Below the pieces are notes generated by a model. It made no database searches and was not told the origin of the DNA. It worked only from the letters and a program-made list of their open reading frames with translations. From NCBI GenBank assembly GCA_020310875.1, contig CM035444.1, positions 18,746,198 to 18,810,197 on the forward strand: DNA of 64,000 nt, in the 5' to 3' direction. This stretch comes from Ceratopteris richardii. Lineage: Eukaryota > Streptophyta > Polypodiopsida > Polypodiales > Pteridaceae. Each line of letters begins with the position of its first letter. The first letter of the stretch is position 1. The translations under genes and the position numbers were made by a program. Of the stretch, positions 1 through 12,574 are shown piece after piece.

Positions 1-1562
1 GGCATGCAAATCAGCCTTAAAATCAGCAATATGTGTCTCAATAGGACCAGTGAGCAGCATGTCATCAACATAGACAACAATGATCAGAAGCACATCATTA
101 GCACATTTAACATATAAGGTGCTTTCAGTTGGACTGTTCTCAAAACCATGTGCAATCAGATAGGCATGTATCTTCTCATACCAAGCACGTGGTGCTTGCT
201 TTAAACCATATAATGCCTTCTTTAACCTGCAAACCTGGTTTTCATGCCCTTTCTGCACAAAGCCACGGGGTTGAAAAACATACACTTCTTCATGCAAGTC
301 ACCATTCAGAAATGCTGTTTTAATGTCCAACTGATGTACATTCCAACCATGATGGGCTGCAAGTGCACAAATGCTCCGAACAGTAGTCATACGGCATGTA
401 GGTGCAAAGGTCTCATCAAAATCAATGCCTCTTTCCTGTGCATAACCCTTTGCAACAAGCCTAGCCTTATACCTGTCAACTGTACCATCAGGTTTACGCT
501 TCAGCTTGTATACCCACTTAGTGCCAATGGCCTTCTTGCCAGGAGGCAAGTCACATAAAGACCATGTACCATTCTTCATTATAGCATCATATTCAGATTG
601 CATAGCAGCCATCCAATTTTCTGAATTTTGTGCTTCATCAAAAGAAACAGGCTCATTCTCATCACAGAGACTAGATGCAGCCATAGCATAGCAATCTGAT
701 GCAAAGGAGGCACTATGAGAGCCTGAACGAGTACGATATGACAAAGGTGCATCTAATTTGCTGTCACGCAAAGTCTGCACCAGCCATTTTGGCATAGTTT
801 TTGCCTGCTCAATATCAGCTCTCTCATCAACAAGTGCATCATGTAAATCTGCATCAGAAATGGAATGATATGCATCATCATATGAAACCTGCAAAGGCTG
901 AGAAGTTGCCTCATTAGGACCAACACTAGCCTGTCCACCTGTAAAAAGAGGCATCAAAGTATCATACATGTCTTTGGAGCTAACATATGTCTCCTTAGTA
1001 CATGAAAGCAATGGCTGAATAACATCTTCCACAAAGACAACATCACGGCTAACCAGAATGCGTTTAGTCTGTGGATGATACAGACTATAGCCTTTACTTT
1101 CAGAGCTGTACCCAACAAAAATACATTTTACTGCTTTATCATCCAATTTTCTGCGATGTTGTTCAGGCACTAATGCATATGCCAAACAACCAAAAACACG
1201 CAGATGAGCAATAGATGGCTTGCGGTCATGCCAAGCCTCATATGGAGTGATAGACTGCAACGCTTTAGTGGGACACCTGTTCAGTACATATGCTGCACAC
1301 ATGACAGCCTCAAGCCAGAAACTATGTGGTAAAGCCCGACTTTTGACCATGCACCTCGCCATCTCCATGAGTGACCTGTTCTTTTGTTCAGCAACTCCAT
1401 TCTGTTGAGGTGTATACGGCACTGTACAGTGGTGTTTTATCCCACGTTCAGCCAAAAATGCATTAAAATCTGAAGACATATATTCCCCCCTCGATCAGAA
1501 TGGAGGGTGCCCATTTTACATGCTGACAGATTTTCAGCCAAAACCAAAAACTGTTTGAAGCA
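1..1562 (-). mobile_element. Copia family A (copy A3), minus-strand pol part
   Basis: Reverse-complement reading gives Ty1/copia pol sequence running from reverse transcriptase at the left edge back through the integrase/RT linker into integrase. It matches copy A2 (20202-25277) closely over its integrase-to-RT portion. Recognisable pieces are the VYVDDMLL-type RT catalytic region near base 60, a [12 protein letters not shown]-type stretch, and the ESKGYSLYHPQTKRILVSRDVVF-like integrase C-terminal region. The element is broken, with several breaks, and runs off the window. Directly to the right, the RNase H end of the same family continues on the opposite strand. Confidence 0.85.
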
Positions 1563-2252
1563 GTTTGCTGTCTCATAGATGAGCAGGTTTATGCATTGCC
1601 CAAGAGTCACGCATTGGAAGGCGATTAAGCACATCTTTCGCTACTTGAGTGGTACTCGGCTACTTGGGTTGTTTTATCCCAAGGGGGGATCACTACCGCC
1701 ATATTTGCATGCTTTTTCTGACTCAGATTGGGCTGGTTGCTATGACACTCGTGTGTCCACCAGTGGTTTTTGCTTCATGCTTGGTAGCTCATGTATATCT
1801 TGGTTGAGCAAGAAGCAGCCTATTGTGGCCACTTCCAGTTGTGAGGCTGAGTATAGGGAAGCTTTCACAGCGACTGTTGAGTGTGTGTGGCTCAGACGCC
1901 TTATGGCTGATTTGGGTGTTGGCCAGTCTTCTGCCACCACCATTTTCACTGACAGTCAGAGCGCATTGGCAGTTGCGAGGAACCCTGTGTTCCATGCTTG
2001 CACTAAGCACATTGAGGTGCATTATCACTATGTCAGGGAGAGGTTCTCTGTTGGGGAGATCAGCTTGGCATATGTGCCCACGCAGGAGAACATTGCAGAC
2101 CTTTTCACGAAGGCTCTGCCTAGGGAGAAGTTTGAAGCTTTCCGCAAAGCTTTGGGCTTACTTCCTTTTGTGGAGTGATTTCCACATAGCTTGGCACTTC
2201 CTTATACATGATTGCAAGCTCCTTGTTCACCGCATCACTCCCAGGGGGGATT
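1563..2252 (+). mobile_element. Copia family A (copy A3), RNase H part
   Basis: This is the plus-strand C-terminal part of a copia polyprotein. An open frame at 1579-2178 (199 codons) encodes the RNase H domain, with the typical DSDWAGC, STSGFCF, SWLSKKQP, EAEY and TKHIEVHYHYVRE stretches and the closing ADLFTKALPREKF motif. A purine-rich CAGGGGGGAT tract, the usual second-strand primer site, lies just before the LTR at 2253. The preceding part of the element lies in opposite orientation (1-1562). Confidence 0.88.
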
Positions 2253-2483
2253 CGTTGATATATTTAGGTAGTGATGTGTGTGAACACACTAGGACCACCG
2301 GGGCACTTTTTTCCCTCTTTAGGAGGTTTTTTTCCCCCGGCTTGTATATATGCCTATTGCCCTAATGGGCTACTTATCTTTGTACATTCTCTAGTAATAC
2401 ATTCAGTATTGTGTGTTTGTGCTCCAAGCTTGTTCTTCTTCCTTGTGCTGTTCGCGTGCTTCCGTAGGCGTCTATCTCCAACA
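2253..2483 (+). repeat. LTR of copia family A (copy A3)
   Basis: The 231-bp LTR begins (T/C)GTTGATATATTTAGG and ends CTCCAACA, the same length and ends as both LTRs of copy A2. It carries the family hallmarks: GTGTGAACACA, a pyrimidine-rich TTTTTTCCCTCTTTAGGAGG stretch, and a TATATATGCC TATA-like motif. It is the 3' LTR of A3. Confidence 0.85.
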
Positions 2484-2519
2484 CCTCTTTAGTCACTAAA
2501 CACTCAATATATATAGCAC

Positions 2520-4045
2520 AAGACTCAATCTCTAAAGAAGCTTCCACTTATGAAGAATCCAAGAAGAAGCCAAAATGGAAAAGTTGCATGGAAGAAGAGA
2601 TAGAAGCTTTACAAGAGAAGCAGACTTGGGAGTTTGTACCCAAGAAACCATCTATGAAGGTCATTGGCTCAAGGTGGATATACAAGGTAAAGAAAACTAT
2701 GATGGCTCAATTAACATGTACAAAGCAAGGCTTGTAGCCAAAGGGTTTGCACAAACTCAAGGTATTGATTATGAAGAAACTTTTTCACCTGTTGAATAAA
2801 TGCATACTATTAGAGTACTGATGAGTGTTGCATCTTCCAAGAATCCGAAGATATATCAAATGGATTTTAAAAATTCTTTCTTAAATGGTTGGATATCAAA
2901 GGAGGTATATATGGCTCAACCTCCTAGATTTGAAGATCAATCATATCCTGGACATGTGTGTAGGTTGAGGAAAGATTTGTATGGCTTGAAGCAAGCTCCT
3001 AGAGCTTGGTATCATAGAATAAAGGATTTAATGTAAGCAAGTTGATCATTCCCTCTTCATTAAGACGAATCATTGAGAGACATATACCTATGTGTATATG
3101 TTGATGATATGATCATTACAAGAAATGATGCAAATGGAATCAAGAAGATTAAAGCTCAAATGAAGGAGGAGTTCAAGATCAGTGATCTTGGTTTGCTCAT
3201 ATACTTCCTAAGTTTGGAAGTGATATATATATATATATATATATATAGATAAAGGTATGTTCCGCACATAAAGGAAATACATTGGAGATGTTCTCTCTAA
3301 TTTCAAAATGGAGAATACAAAGGTTGTAGGTACACCCATGGAAGTAAATCTGAAGCTAAGTGCTCATGAAGGTGAGCCAATTGAAAATGTAACTAGCCAT
3401 GAGAGTCTTGTTGGAAGTTTAAATTATGCTACTCTAACTAGAGTATATATTTGCTATGGAGTACGTGTGTTGAGTAAGTTCATGCATACTCCAAGGAAGC
3501 CTCACATGGAAGTAGCCAAGAGAATCCTAAAGTATTTGAAGGGCAAAATCAACGAAGGGTTATACTATCCATATACATTTGATATAGATGTTAAAACCTT
3601 TTCTAATGCAAATTGGGTAGACACCAAAGATGATAGGAGAAGCACATCTAGATATCTTACTTTTGCAAGTACAAAGTTGATTTCTTGGTCATCCAAGAAG
3701 CAACCCATAGTTGCTATTTCATCAAGAGAGGCTCAACACAGAGGACGTGCAAATGCTACACAAGAGGGTATGTGGATTAGAACCCTATATTCAGATTTAG
3801 GGTTGAACACTTCAACTCCACATATATTTGGAGACAATATTAGTTCATTATAGCTTGCTGCTAACCTTATCTATCATGCCAAGACTAAACATATAGAAGT
3901 TCATTATCATTATGTCATAGAGAAGATTTTGAGCAAAGAGATTAAACTCTCATACATATCAACTAATCAACAATATGCAGATATGATGACAAAGTTTTTG
4001 TATGGAAGCAAATTAAACATATTAAAATCAATGATTGGATTACAG
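2520..4045 (+). mobile_element. Copia fragment D (RT and RNase H)
   Basis: This is a degraded Ty1/copia pol fragment, distinct from family A. In several frames it shows the start of RT ([59 protein letters not shown]), then a VYVDDMI stretch near 3100, then RNase H (SRYLTFAST, LISWSSKKQPIVAIS, the TKHIEVHYHYV-like end at about 3890). It is broken, with several breaks. It starts just beyond the A3 LTR; no 5' part is present. Confidence 0.85.
3223..3247. repeat. (AT)n microsatellite
   Basis: An uninterrupted AT dinucleotide run of about 25 bp lies inside copia fragment D. Confidence 0.9.
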
Positions 4046-5686
4046 TAAATCATGAAGGATTGAAGACTCAAGCAGCTTATGCTTGACCAGGAGCTATTGG
4101 TACATTTAGCAAGCCTAAATGCATTGCTATAGCATAAGGACTACACATATTACTTATCCTCTCACATGAAGTCATACATGTGAACCTATGCTAGTCAATC
4201 TCAATGTATTTATCTTGGATAAAAGTAAATGTAGAAAAGGAAAAGGAATCTCCTAAAGATAGGAAGCTCAACCCACCACTCATGTGGTAGGAAGAATCAA
4301 TTTAAGTCATCCCTAAAGTGTAAGATCACCTTTAGTTGAATGAAAATTCAAATTCAAACTCAAGCCAGATGTATAAATACACACACTTTTAGTTGCGAGA
4401 TAAGAGAGCAATTCTGAGAGGATTTGAGCTACATCAGTGAGCATACTTTGAGCTCACATCATCCATGTGTAGTCCACTACACTTCCCTTTTATGTTCAAT
4501 AGCATTTAAATTCTGATACATATCATTGAGTACATCTCTATCTACTGTCCACTGCAACATATTCATCATTATAGTGAATTTGTAGAATCAATTTCTCTTT
4601 GTGTACTCATTTTTTAATATACTTTAACACGTATCAAATCTCATCAAGTTTTGTTAATTAGATCCAGAGATATGAAGTAAGGAAGGTGACTGTGTCTACT
4701 TACCTTCTAGATCGTGATCCCTAACTTGCTAGATTCATTTCTCATTGTATGGTGCTGATAAATTCATGAGATAACTTGCTTTGATTATCTATACATTTCA
4801 ATTAGACTTTTGTAAAAGCTCTATGGTCAATTCATATGAGGGTGTGAGCTCTAAGCATAATATTGAGACCTCCTATTCTTAAAATAGAAGTTTCTTCACA
4901 TTTCTTGCATGTTCAAGTTATCTGTTTTGATGCAAACATTTGAGAATGAAGCTCCAAAGGAGTTGGTGGTTTTAAATGCATCATTGTGAAGCTAAAGAAG
5001 TTTATTAGGCATCCTTGCAGTTAGATTGGTAGGTATAGAGAAAGATTTGTGCAGAACCAGCTGATCTCTGGACATAACCTCACCATCTCAGAGAACTTAA
5101 GGGGGGTGTGTACATATGGCAAAAAATGTTTTTTTTTTATGAAGAAGATGGTGTGGCTATGCTGATGGAAGGTGGAGAAGATGAAAATGATGGAAAATGT
5201 GTGAAAAATAATGTAAAAACTAGCAAAATCTACCAAATTTACATTCGAATGTCAATCTCCCAACTCTTACCATCACACATTCATCCTCAGGCACAATCCC
5301 CAGAAACAATGCCAAATTTAGTGCCACTCTAGACTAGGATGAGTACCACATCAAGGAGCTCCACCTCCTTAATTTTCAATCTATGGATGATATGAAAATT
5401 GTGAATGCGTGATGTGCGTGAAGGTGAGGGTGAGGAGCACACCATATGCACACGCATACACACATAGAAGGTAGAGACAAAGAAGAGACGGAAGGGCTTT
5501 GGTGTGCTGAACAAGAGGAGCAAGCAAGAGAGCTCTTCAAAAACACATAAAACTGAAAGAGCTCTTGTTTGTTGGAATTACCTTGTTAGACGTTAGCTTC
5601 TTGATTCTAGAACTCATATGAGCTTTGTATTCAGTTCTTGAGCAATAGAGAGCTTCTTGGAGCACTCATCTCTTGCCTACTTGTAA
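4046..5686. other. Non-coding stretch, possible 3' region of copia D
   Basis: No supported gene. The stretch follows the RNase H end of fragment D. A TATA-like TGTATAAATACACAC at about 4370 followed by leader-like sequence, and a purine tract TTAAGGGGGG at 5098-5107 followed by TGTG, are LTR-like signals. I could not find a second copy to define LTR ends, so this is only suggestive. Confidence 0.35.
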
Positions 5687-5707
5687 GTGTGTGTGTGTGT
5701 GTGTGTG
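5687..5707. repeat. (GT)n microsatellite
   Basis: About ten GT units between the D-derived stretch and the minus-strand gag scrap. Confidence 0.9.
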
Positions 5708-6530
5708 CATGTGATTAGCACCTCTGTATGAGCTTGTTATAGGTACATGTACTTTCATCTTTTTTTCTTCATCTTTTGAAGATTTTGCTTTGCCTCCTTT
5801 GGCATTTCTTGTGAATGCAACATCTCCTCTATTGTCTCCACTCCTTTCCTTGAGCCACAACTCCTCCTCCATGATTAAGGCAATGAATCCTTCAAAAGTT
5901 AGTGGTTGAGGTCTGATTTGAGTATTAAGCGCAATTACCAAACCATCAAACTTTGGTGGACATATTCAAAGACTGCCAAGATAGCTCCTCGCTTGACTTT
6001 GAATACATGCTCTAGCCATTTTATCTCATAGCTTCTTTATGTGAGTGATAAACACCTTTGTAGTCTCCTCATCAGCAGACCTTTTTGTTGCTAGCTGATT
6101 CTCCAAGTTTTAAAGTCTCATATTGATTTGTCAATATGTTCCATGCTCCACATGACTTGTTAGTATGCTAAATGAGAGTGAGAACACTATCAATAGTACT
6201 TCTAACTAGAGCACAAAGTGCATCTATCTTTCTATGTTTCCAAGCACATAGAAGACTAGAATGAGGAGGAATCATTCAACCAAGATTATTTGGATCAGGT
6301 GTTTCTTGGGGCTCATGATCGGTCCCAAGAATAGTCTCTAGAAGCTCATATGATTCAAGGATAGAAGTGATTTTAAACTTCCACAGGGTATATTGTGTAC
6401 CATCAAGTGTAATTGCTCCAATACTTTGGACATCTAGGTCAATCATTATATCGTGTGTTCTAGCTTCTATCCCAACTTCCAGTTCTTTTGCTCTTAAACT
6501 TTCACTTCTTGCCATAAATGATGTTTTCAT
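5708..6530 (-). mobile_element. Copia gag fragment related to family E
   Basis: Two minus-strand frames resemble the Gag of the whole copia E1. One is [20 protein letters not shown] (E1 has [20 protein letters not shown]). The other is ALNTQIRPQPLTFEGFIALI with MEEELWLKERS (E1: [31 protein letters not shown]). Only the Gag N-terminal and middle parts remain. No protease, integrase or LTR is seen. Broken and much older than E1. Confidence 0.8.
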
Positions 6531-6539
6531 GACTCCGCT

Positions 6540-9010
6540 ACATCAAGAATGTTTGAGTCAAAATCCTCATCATCTTTTGGCAAGGTAACTATACCCTTTG
6601 AATCCTTGTGATATCTAGCCTCATCCTTTGGAACGCTAAGCTGTAGAGGTTCCATGCTCTCTTAAGAGGGCATGCTTGGTTGAATTAGTGTCGACTCTCC
6701 TTCTTTACTATGTATGGGAAATTCAAGATTATGCACCTTAGGAGAAGTATTCACATCCTTAATGACTTGGTTTTTTATTCTAGATTTGAATTGTAATCGA
6801 ACTAGTAGAGAGCCATTTACCAGTGTAAGAGTTGGTTGTACACGGGTATGAGGATATTTCAAGGAATAAGTCATTTGATGAAGCCATGGCATAGGTTTAG
6901 TGTTAGAGAGAGGGTTGGATAACTTCTCTAACAATTGTTTTACCTCAATCATCCTTCTATATATGTATAAATGTTCTCATTCTAGATTAGCTCTTCGATA
7001 GCATTTATGATGATTCTCAATGGTTGGTCTTATTGCTATCCTATTTGGATAAGCTTTCAAGAAAATTTGCAAATCCTCAAGCTTTGAGTTTCCATTACTG
7101 AAGCTACGCATTGATGTTCCTATTGAATGCTTGCTTTCTCTCTCTTGTTGGCTCTAACTCTAAACTCTAATTCTCAACCTCAGTGTTGTGAGTTAGATTG
7201 TGAGAAGGAATTGGTCATTTCATATAGTTTCTTTTAGCGAGTTTACACTTTTGCTCTTTTTTCCTTCCATTTGGGTTTTTTCTCATCTCGTTCTTTAATG
7301 ACCTTATGTTCTGTACTTGGTACTCTTTTGTCTTCTTGGACTTGCCTTTCCAGGTGGGTTTTCTTCTCTTCTCATTCTTTGATGAACTTATGTCTTGTAC
7401 TTGAACTTGATTGAATTTTGGACTTGTAATATCTAAAGTTGATTGGTTATTTATCAAAGTTGATATCTCCAATCTTAGCTTCGTGTTAGGCTTTGGCTTA
7501 TGCCCTAGTAATCACATGAATGGTTTTAGTTTGACCACTTTCACTCTTTGAACGAATACATGTAACCATATTCAATGATGTTACCTTGATGGCACATGGA
7601 TTTATAGGGAAATTCTTAATCATGTGGTCCACAACATGTCCTAGGAAATATTCAAAACCTCATTGATGAGCATGGGCCTGAATGATTTGTAATTGGCGCT
7701 AATAGATTAGCAAACCACAATCCTTTGGACTCATTGTCATTGAATTCATAAGAGTCTTGAACTTGATTCCACCGAGTATTGTGTCCTTTGTTATAATCCA
7801 CTTGATCCTCTTTCAAGTTCTTATAACCATAGGCATATACGCTTTTATTAATCCTCAAAACCCATTAATGATTCAACAAGAATTAATCCTCTTATAGAAT
7901 TTTGTTCCATTGTGTATTGAAGTGGAATGACCTAGTTAGGGTGATGAGGTTGTTCGCTAGCATAGGTCGTGTCATTGTTTGCCCGAATTGAGTGTAATGA
8001 GGTTGTGGCCCTTGAGCAAAATAATTTTTCCTTTTGGACATACAAGATTTCCCAATTATGATATTGGGTAATGTACTATTAATTTATATTCATTCTTGGA
8101 TGATATTAGTTTTAATTATTATACGTGTGTATTGTTGTGGATTGTGATATATTTGTGGTCTTTGATTGTCTAAGGTTGAAGAAAAACTTGATGATTGTAG
8201 TAACAATCTAGAATGGTGTGGTAGTCATTTTCTATTCTATGTTGCACCACTAAGAATTGTTATGTTATGGTTGAGAAGGTTTTTGCCCTTGGCTTTGTCT
8301 TGGATAAAATTTGGTAGAGTGATTACCAACACAAAATTGGTATTTGCTACTAGAACCCTTAGGAAAAATTGATTTCTTAGTCAATTTGTCTGTTAGATCA
8401 TCCAGAGATGAGTCGGATTGTACCCTAGCAACAGTTCCTTTCTTTGGAGGCTCCTTTGGCAACCGAAGATCATCCTCCAAATCAATACACTCTTTTATGC
8501 ACTTGTCCACACTAGAGACTACTTTTATGAACACTAACTTTCACATCTTGCTATTAGTATGCCATTAATGAATAAGGATACCATCTTTTCCATAGAAGGT
8601 AATTCTCAAGGCAGGCATCTTGATATGTATTGTTTGAAACAACTCAAGGAAGTTCACACTAACTCCAAACCCAAATATCTGAAGTTGTGGATTAGAGAGG
8701 AGGTGTCATGCTTGACTCCTGGCTTTGATAGTTGTTTGATAAATACGTCAATTAGTCTATCGAGATTTGCAAATTCCTCAATCTAAAGGGGTTTGAACCA
8801 TGCTAGAGCACATCTTGTAAGGGTTAACCCAAAGGATTCATAATGGATTACAAGTTCATATACCTACTTTGCATGGATAATATGCTTGAATTCTATGATA
8901 TTATTGTGTGGATCTCCATGATCTTCATATGAATATCTCATGCAGTTGACTATTTGATTAGGCCTTAACATCCTAGCCAAATAAGGTCTTTTGATTGGCA
9001 TTTATGGCTT
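6540..9010 (-). mobile_element. Decayed Ty3/gypsy gag and gag-pol linker
   Basis: Reading the minus strand from 9010 downward gives a Retrotrans_gag-like stretch (RYSYEDHGDPHNN, then LTRCALAWFKPL, IEEFANLDRLIDVFIKQ). A lysine-rich region follows, then a degenerate zinc-knuckle-like KYQFCVGNHSTKFYP near 8300, and a TKTIHVITRA-like stretch near 7520 of the kind found at the gag-protease junction of plant gypsy elements. From about 7500 to 6540 no domain is recognisable. Heavily broken and old. Family assignment rests on motif resemblance only. Confidence 0.55.
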
Positions 9011-9235
9011 TGGAGGATCTTGCATTTGCATGTTTGGTCTTCTAGCACCTTGATTCTAAAGGTAATAGCATTATTTCTTACTTGAGTAAATCTTGAATCT
9101 CCATTATCTTGAAGAATTCCTACTTAGCGATTGGAAACTTTAGGAGTGATAACCTTAGCTCTACGAACAACATTCACAAAGACAAGTTGGCCTTGATAGG
9201 CATACTTGTCATGGATGTTAGGGAATAAGACCTAG

Positions 9236-10699
9236 AAAGCCTACCCTTATACATGTCAATTGTTCGATCACATCATGTTTCAACTTGCATTACCATTTAG
9301 TGCCAATGGCGTTTTTGCCCAGAGGCAAATCACATAAACACCAAATACCATTCTTCATAATATCATCACATTTTGATTGCATAGTAGCCGTCCACACTCT
9401 GAATTTTGTGCTTCATCAAAAGAAACAAGCTCATTATCATCGCAACAACTAGAGACAAACACTGCATAATAATCAATTCAAAGCAATCACTATGAGAGCC
9501 TGAATGAGTATGCTACAACAAAGGTTGCATCTAATTTGCTATCCATCAAAGTCTGCACTAGCTTTTTAGGCATAGATTTTGCCTCTTCTATGTCAGCACT
9601 CTCATCAATAAGTGCACCATGTAAATCTACACTAGAAATGGAATGATCTGCATCATTATTTGGAACCTGTAAGGGCTCACAAAATTGCCTCATTTGGACC
9701 AGCACTTGACTGTCCACATGTAAAAAGAGGAATCAAAGTGTCATACGCATCTTTAGAGCTAACGGTTATCATCTTGGTACATGAAGAAAGGGTTGAATTG
9801 CATATTCCATAAAAACAACATCATGACTAACCAGAATGTGTTTAGTTTGTGGATGATATAGTCGATAGGCTTTGCTCTCAAAAATGTACCCAACAAAAAT
9901 ACATTTCACTATTTTATCATCCAATTTTTGTGTTGTTGTTAAGGCACTAATGCATATGCCCAACCACAAAAGACATGCAAATGAGCAATGAATGGCTTTC
10001 GACCATGCATCATTTGTTGTGTTGTAGGAGCGAATGTGAGGGATAATGGCATGTTTGACAGACAAAACTATCAATGCATATGTTTGAGCACCTCTGCCAT
10101 CAAAACAAAGTTGCTCTATAGTAGATGCAGTAGGAATCAAAGCATGACCAAGAAATTGAAGATCATCATCTTCAACACCATTTGCATCACTTTCAATAAT
10201 TATTTTTGCAAGTGTAGTAGGACATTTTTTCAACGACCTACATAATATTCCATAGCCCTTTTGCTATCGGTACATGATGCATCATTTATGCCCACAATGG
10301 GTAATTCATACTCCAACTTATCCTCAACATCCAACACATTGAGTACATCATTACTTTTAGCCATGGTCAATGAATAAATAGCATGATGCAAAAAATTGAC
10401 TATATATCAAAAAGTTGAAAAGAAACACCCTATCAAGATTCACCAAATCTAAAATAGAATTTGAGGTGCTTGTACTAGAGAACCAAAACCTATATATATA
10501 TTTGGCACAAAAGGATCAAATTACCTACATAATCATTGCGAGTGCATTGGGAAACCAAAATTTTAATGCCAAATACCAAATGTATTTTGAACTCCTAATC
10601 ACCTTGAGTATGCTCACCAATGTTTGTGCAATTTTGAGACTATGACTAGAGGGATTTGAAGACATCCTAGATGAAGCGAGAACCTTCTCTGATACCAAT
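9236..10699 (-). mobile_element. Copia family A (copy A4), internal region
   Basis: Minus-strand family-A copia, internally reduced. It retains the primer-binding site next to its LTR (reverse of AATTGGTATCAGAGAAGG at about 10690), the Gag start, and an integrase-C-terminal to early-RT part (KCIFVGYIFESKAYRLYHPQTK). A 154-codon open frame (9769-10233) runs from Gag sequence directly into integrase C-terminal sequence. This reflects loss of the element's middle and is not a host gene. Broken; no 3' LTR. Confidence 0.82.
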
Positions 10700-10940
10700 T
10701 GTTGGACTTTGAGGTCTATAGAAGCACATGAACAACACAAGGAAGAAGAAGAATCTTGGAGCACAACACAATACAAAATGTATTAACAAGTGAATGTACA
10801 CTAGGTTAGGTTAGTGACATGATAGGGTTATAGCATACATACAAGGTGGGGGGGGGGGGGGGAAACCTCATAAAGAGGGAAAAAAGTGCCCCGATGGTAC
10901 TAAGTGTGTTCACACACATCACTATCAAAATATATCAACA
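10700..10940 (-). repeat. LTR of copia family A (copy A4)
   Basis: About 241 bp, in reverse orientation to the A2 LTRs: it starts TGTTGGACTTTGAGG and ends TATATCAACA. It contains the family GTGTGTTCACACACA motif and an expanded G tract at about 10848-10861. It is the 5' LTR of the minus-strand element A4. Confidence 0.85.
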
Positions 10941-11470
10941 ATGTCCTCAAAGTTAATGTCCAAATCACTAAGAGTATCAAACGGAGAATGAGGTATTAGG
11001 TTAGACGAGCTCACACTCTCTCTCATAGATGCTTTATTACCGATGATTCTCTTATCACCTACTTCACAATTGTGTTTGGTGCACTAGCCATTCGTTTTCA
11101 TTCGTGTAATTCTTGATCTTAAAATCATAAATATGATACTTTGAATGCACAATCCTATGAATGATCCATATGCATTTGATATATGCACACTCATAGCTCA
11201 CAAATACAACCACATGCAAACAATCCTTTTGTTTCTTACTTCAATTGAAAGATGAAAATTCGCAAGAGGAGGTTGAGATATGCACCAGATGATTCTCCTA
11301 AAAGCTTTTTTCCAAAATAGTTCTCACTTTTAGTAAGATCTTGGTATAATTACAATGTTAGATTATTGATTAAATGACACTCAATATACAAGTCATACTC
11401 TTTGTACCGATACACATAGTGATATAAGACAATCCAAAAGGAATTAATTCTCAATGCTCAGATACGCAAG
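10941..11470 (-). mobile_element. Possible decayed copia pol remnant
   Basis: Minus-strand frames contain stretches faintly like the copia integrase C-terminal region (VVVFVSYECAYIKCIW, HRIVHSKYHIYDFKI, compare FVGYSxxSKxYRLYxPxxxKIxxSRDVxFDE) followed by a serine- and acid-rich linker. Similarity is weak and no catalytic motif is visible, so this is tentative. Confidence 0.3.
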
Positions 11471-12354
11471 CTTTCTTCTTACTTGCTTTGTTGATCTTTT
11501 AAGCCCAACTTAGTCTATTTTTTCATTATTTGACTCACGAGATGAATGAGACTATTTCTATAGACTTAACAAGTTCAAAGAATCCAAACAACTTTTACAC
11601 TCCAATTGTTCACCTTCTCACTTAGGCTAGGCTTTCAATGACGTTTTTAGATTGCACACAAGCCCTAAGCACTCTCCAAGTTTCAAAATGACAAAATGAT
11701 TACTTTTTTGCTCCAAACGATTGCTCTAACATTTAAGGAAAATCATGAGACTATTACTCACCTTTTCTTCCAGTCTAAGACCCTATCTATGATCAAAATG
11801 TGGCTTCCTTGTCTTGAAGGACTTCTTAGACCACGCTTGATGAGTTATGGACAAGTTTCACCACAAAAAACTGCTCTTGTTGAACCTTAATCAGGGCAAT
11901 CATGGTATGTAAGGTGCATCATTTTGAGGTTCAAAATCTTTCAAGACTTTGACCAATAGTTTCTTAGAGATGCTAGATTTGTACAGACAAGGTTCAATAA
12001 CTCAAAGCCACAAGAATTTGCTAATGAATAGAAGTTGATTATTATGGATCTTAGGGCAATCGTGAGTTGATTTTGAGTTTTTTTTAATTACTATAGAGTA
12101 AAATAATTTTTCCTCATCCATCTAGATGCCCAAAGTCTAGATCCACCCTTAATTGGCACTTAATTTCATGTAATGATTGCCCTGGCTAGGGTAATCGTCT
12201 ATTGCCAAATGGTTCATTTCTTGAGCTTTTTATGACTTAGATGCTTGATGTATATTTCTTGAGGATAATCCCAAATTTTGAATTGGTTTTTTACTTAATT
12301 TGGGACTCAATTATTGAGGGCAATTGCCCTAGGAACTCTAAAGTCTAGGGCAAT
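11471..12354. other. Unassigned intergenic DNA
   Basis: No gene, domain or clear repeat end recognised. The sequence is AT-rich, with the recurrent short phrase GGGCAAT(T/C) on both strands near 12050-12360, just before the A1 LTR. Confidence 0.5.
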
Positions 12355-12574
12355 TTTGGTCATTAGCATGAACACACTTAGGACCACTAGGGCAGTTTTT
12401 TCCCTCTTTAGGATATTTTTTTTCCCCAAATTGTATATATGCCTACAACCTTAATATGTTGCTTATCTTTGTATATTTTCACTTGGCAATATATGTTGTT
12501 TTGTGTTGTGATCCAAACTTCTTCTTCTTCTTCTTTCTATTGTTTCTGTGCTTATGTGGTCTTTGAGCTCCAGC
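12355..12574 (+). repeat. Degraded 5' LTR of copia A1
   Basis: Matches the family-A LTR: GAACACACTTAGGACCACTAGGGC, TTTTTTCCCTCTTTAGGA and a TTGTATATATGCC TATA-like motif, ending near a CTCCAG that corresponds to the family end CTCCAACA. Both ends are eroded, so the borders are approximate. Confidence 0.75.

Noticed and set aside
9769-10233. 154-codon frame joining Gag and integrase sequence in copy A4
   Set aside because: A remnant of an internally reduced copia, not a host gene or captured domain.
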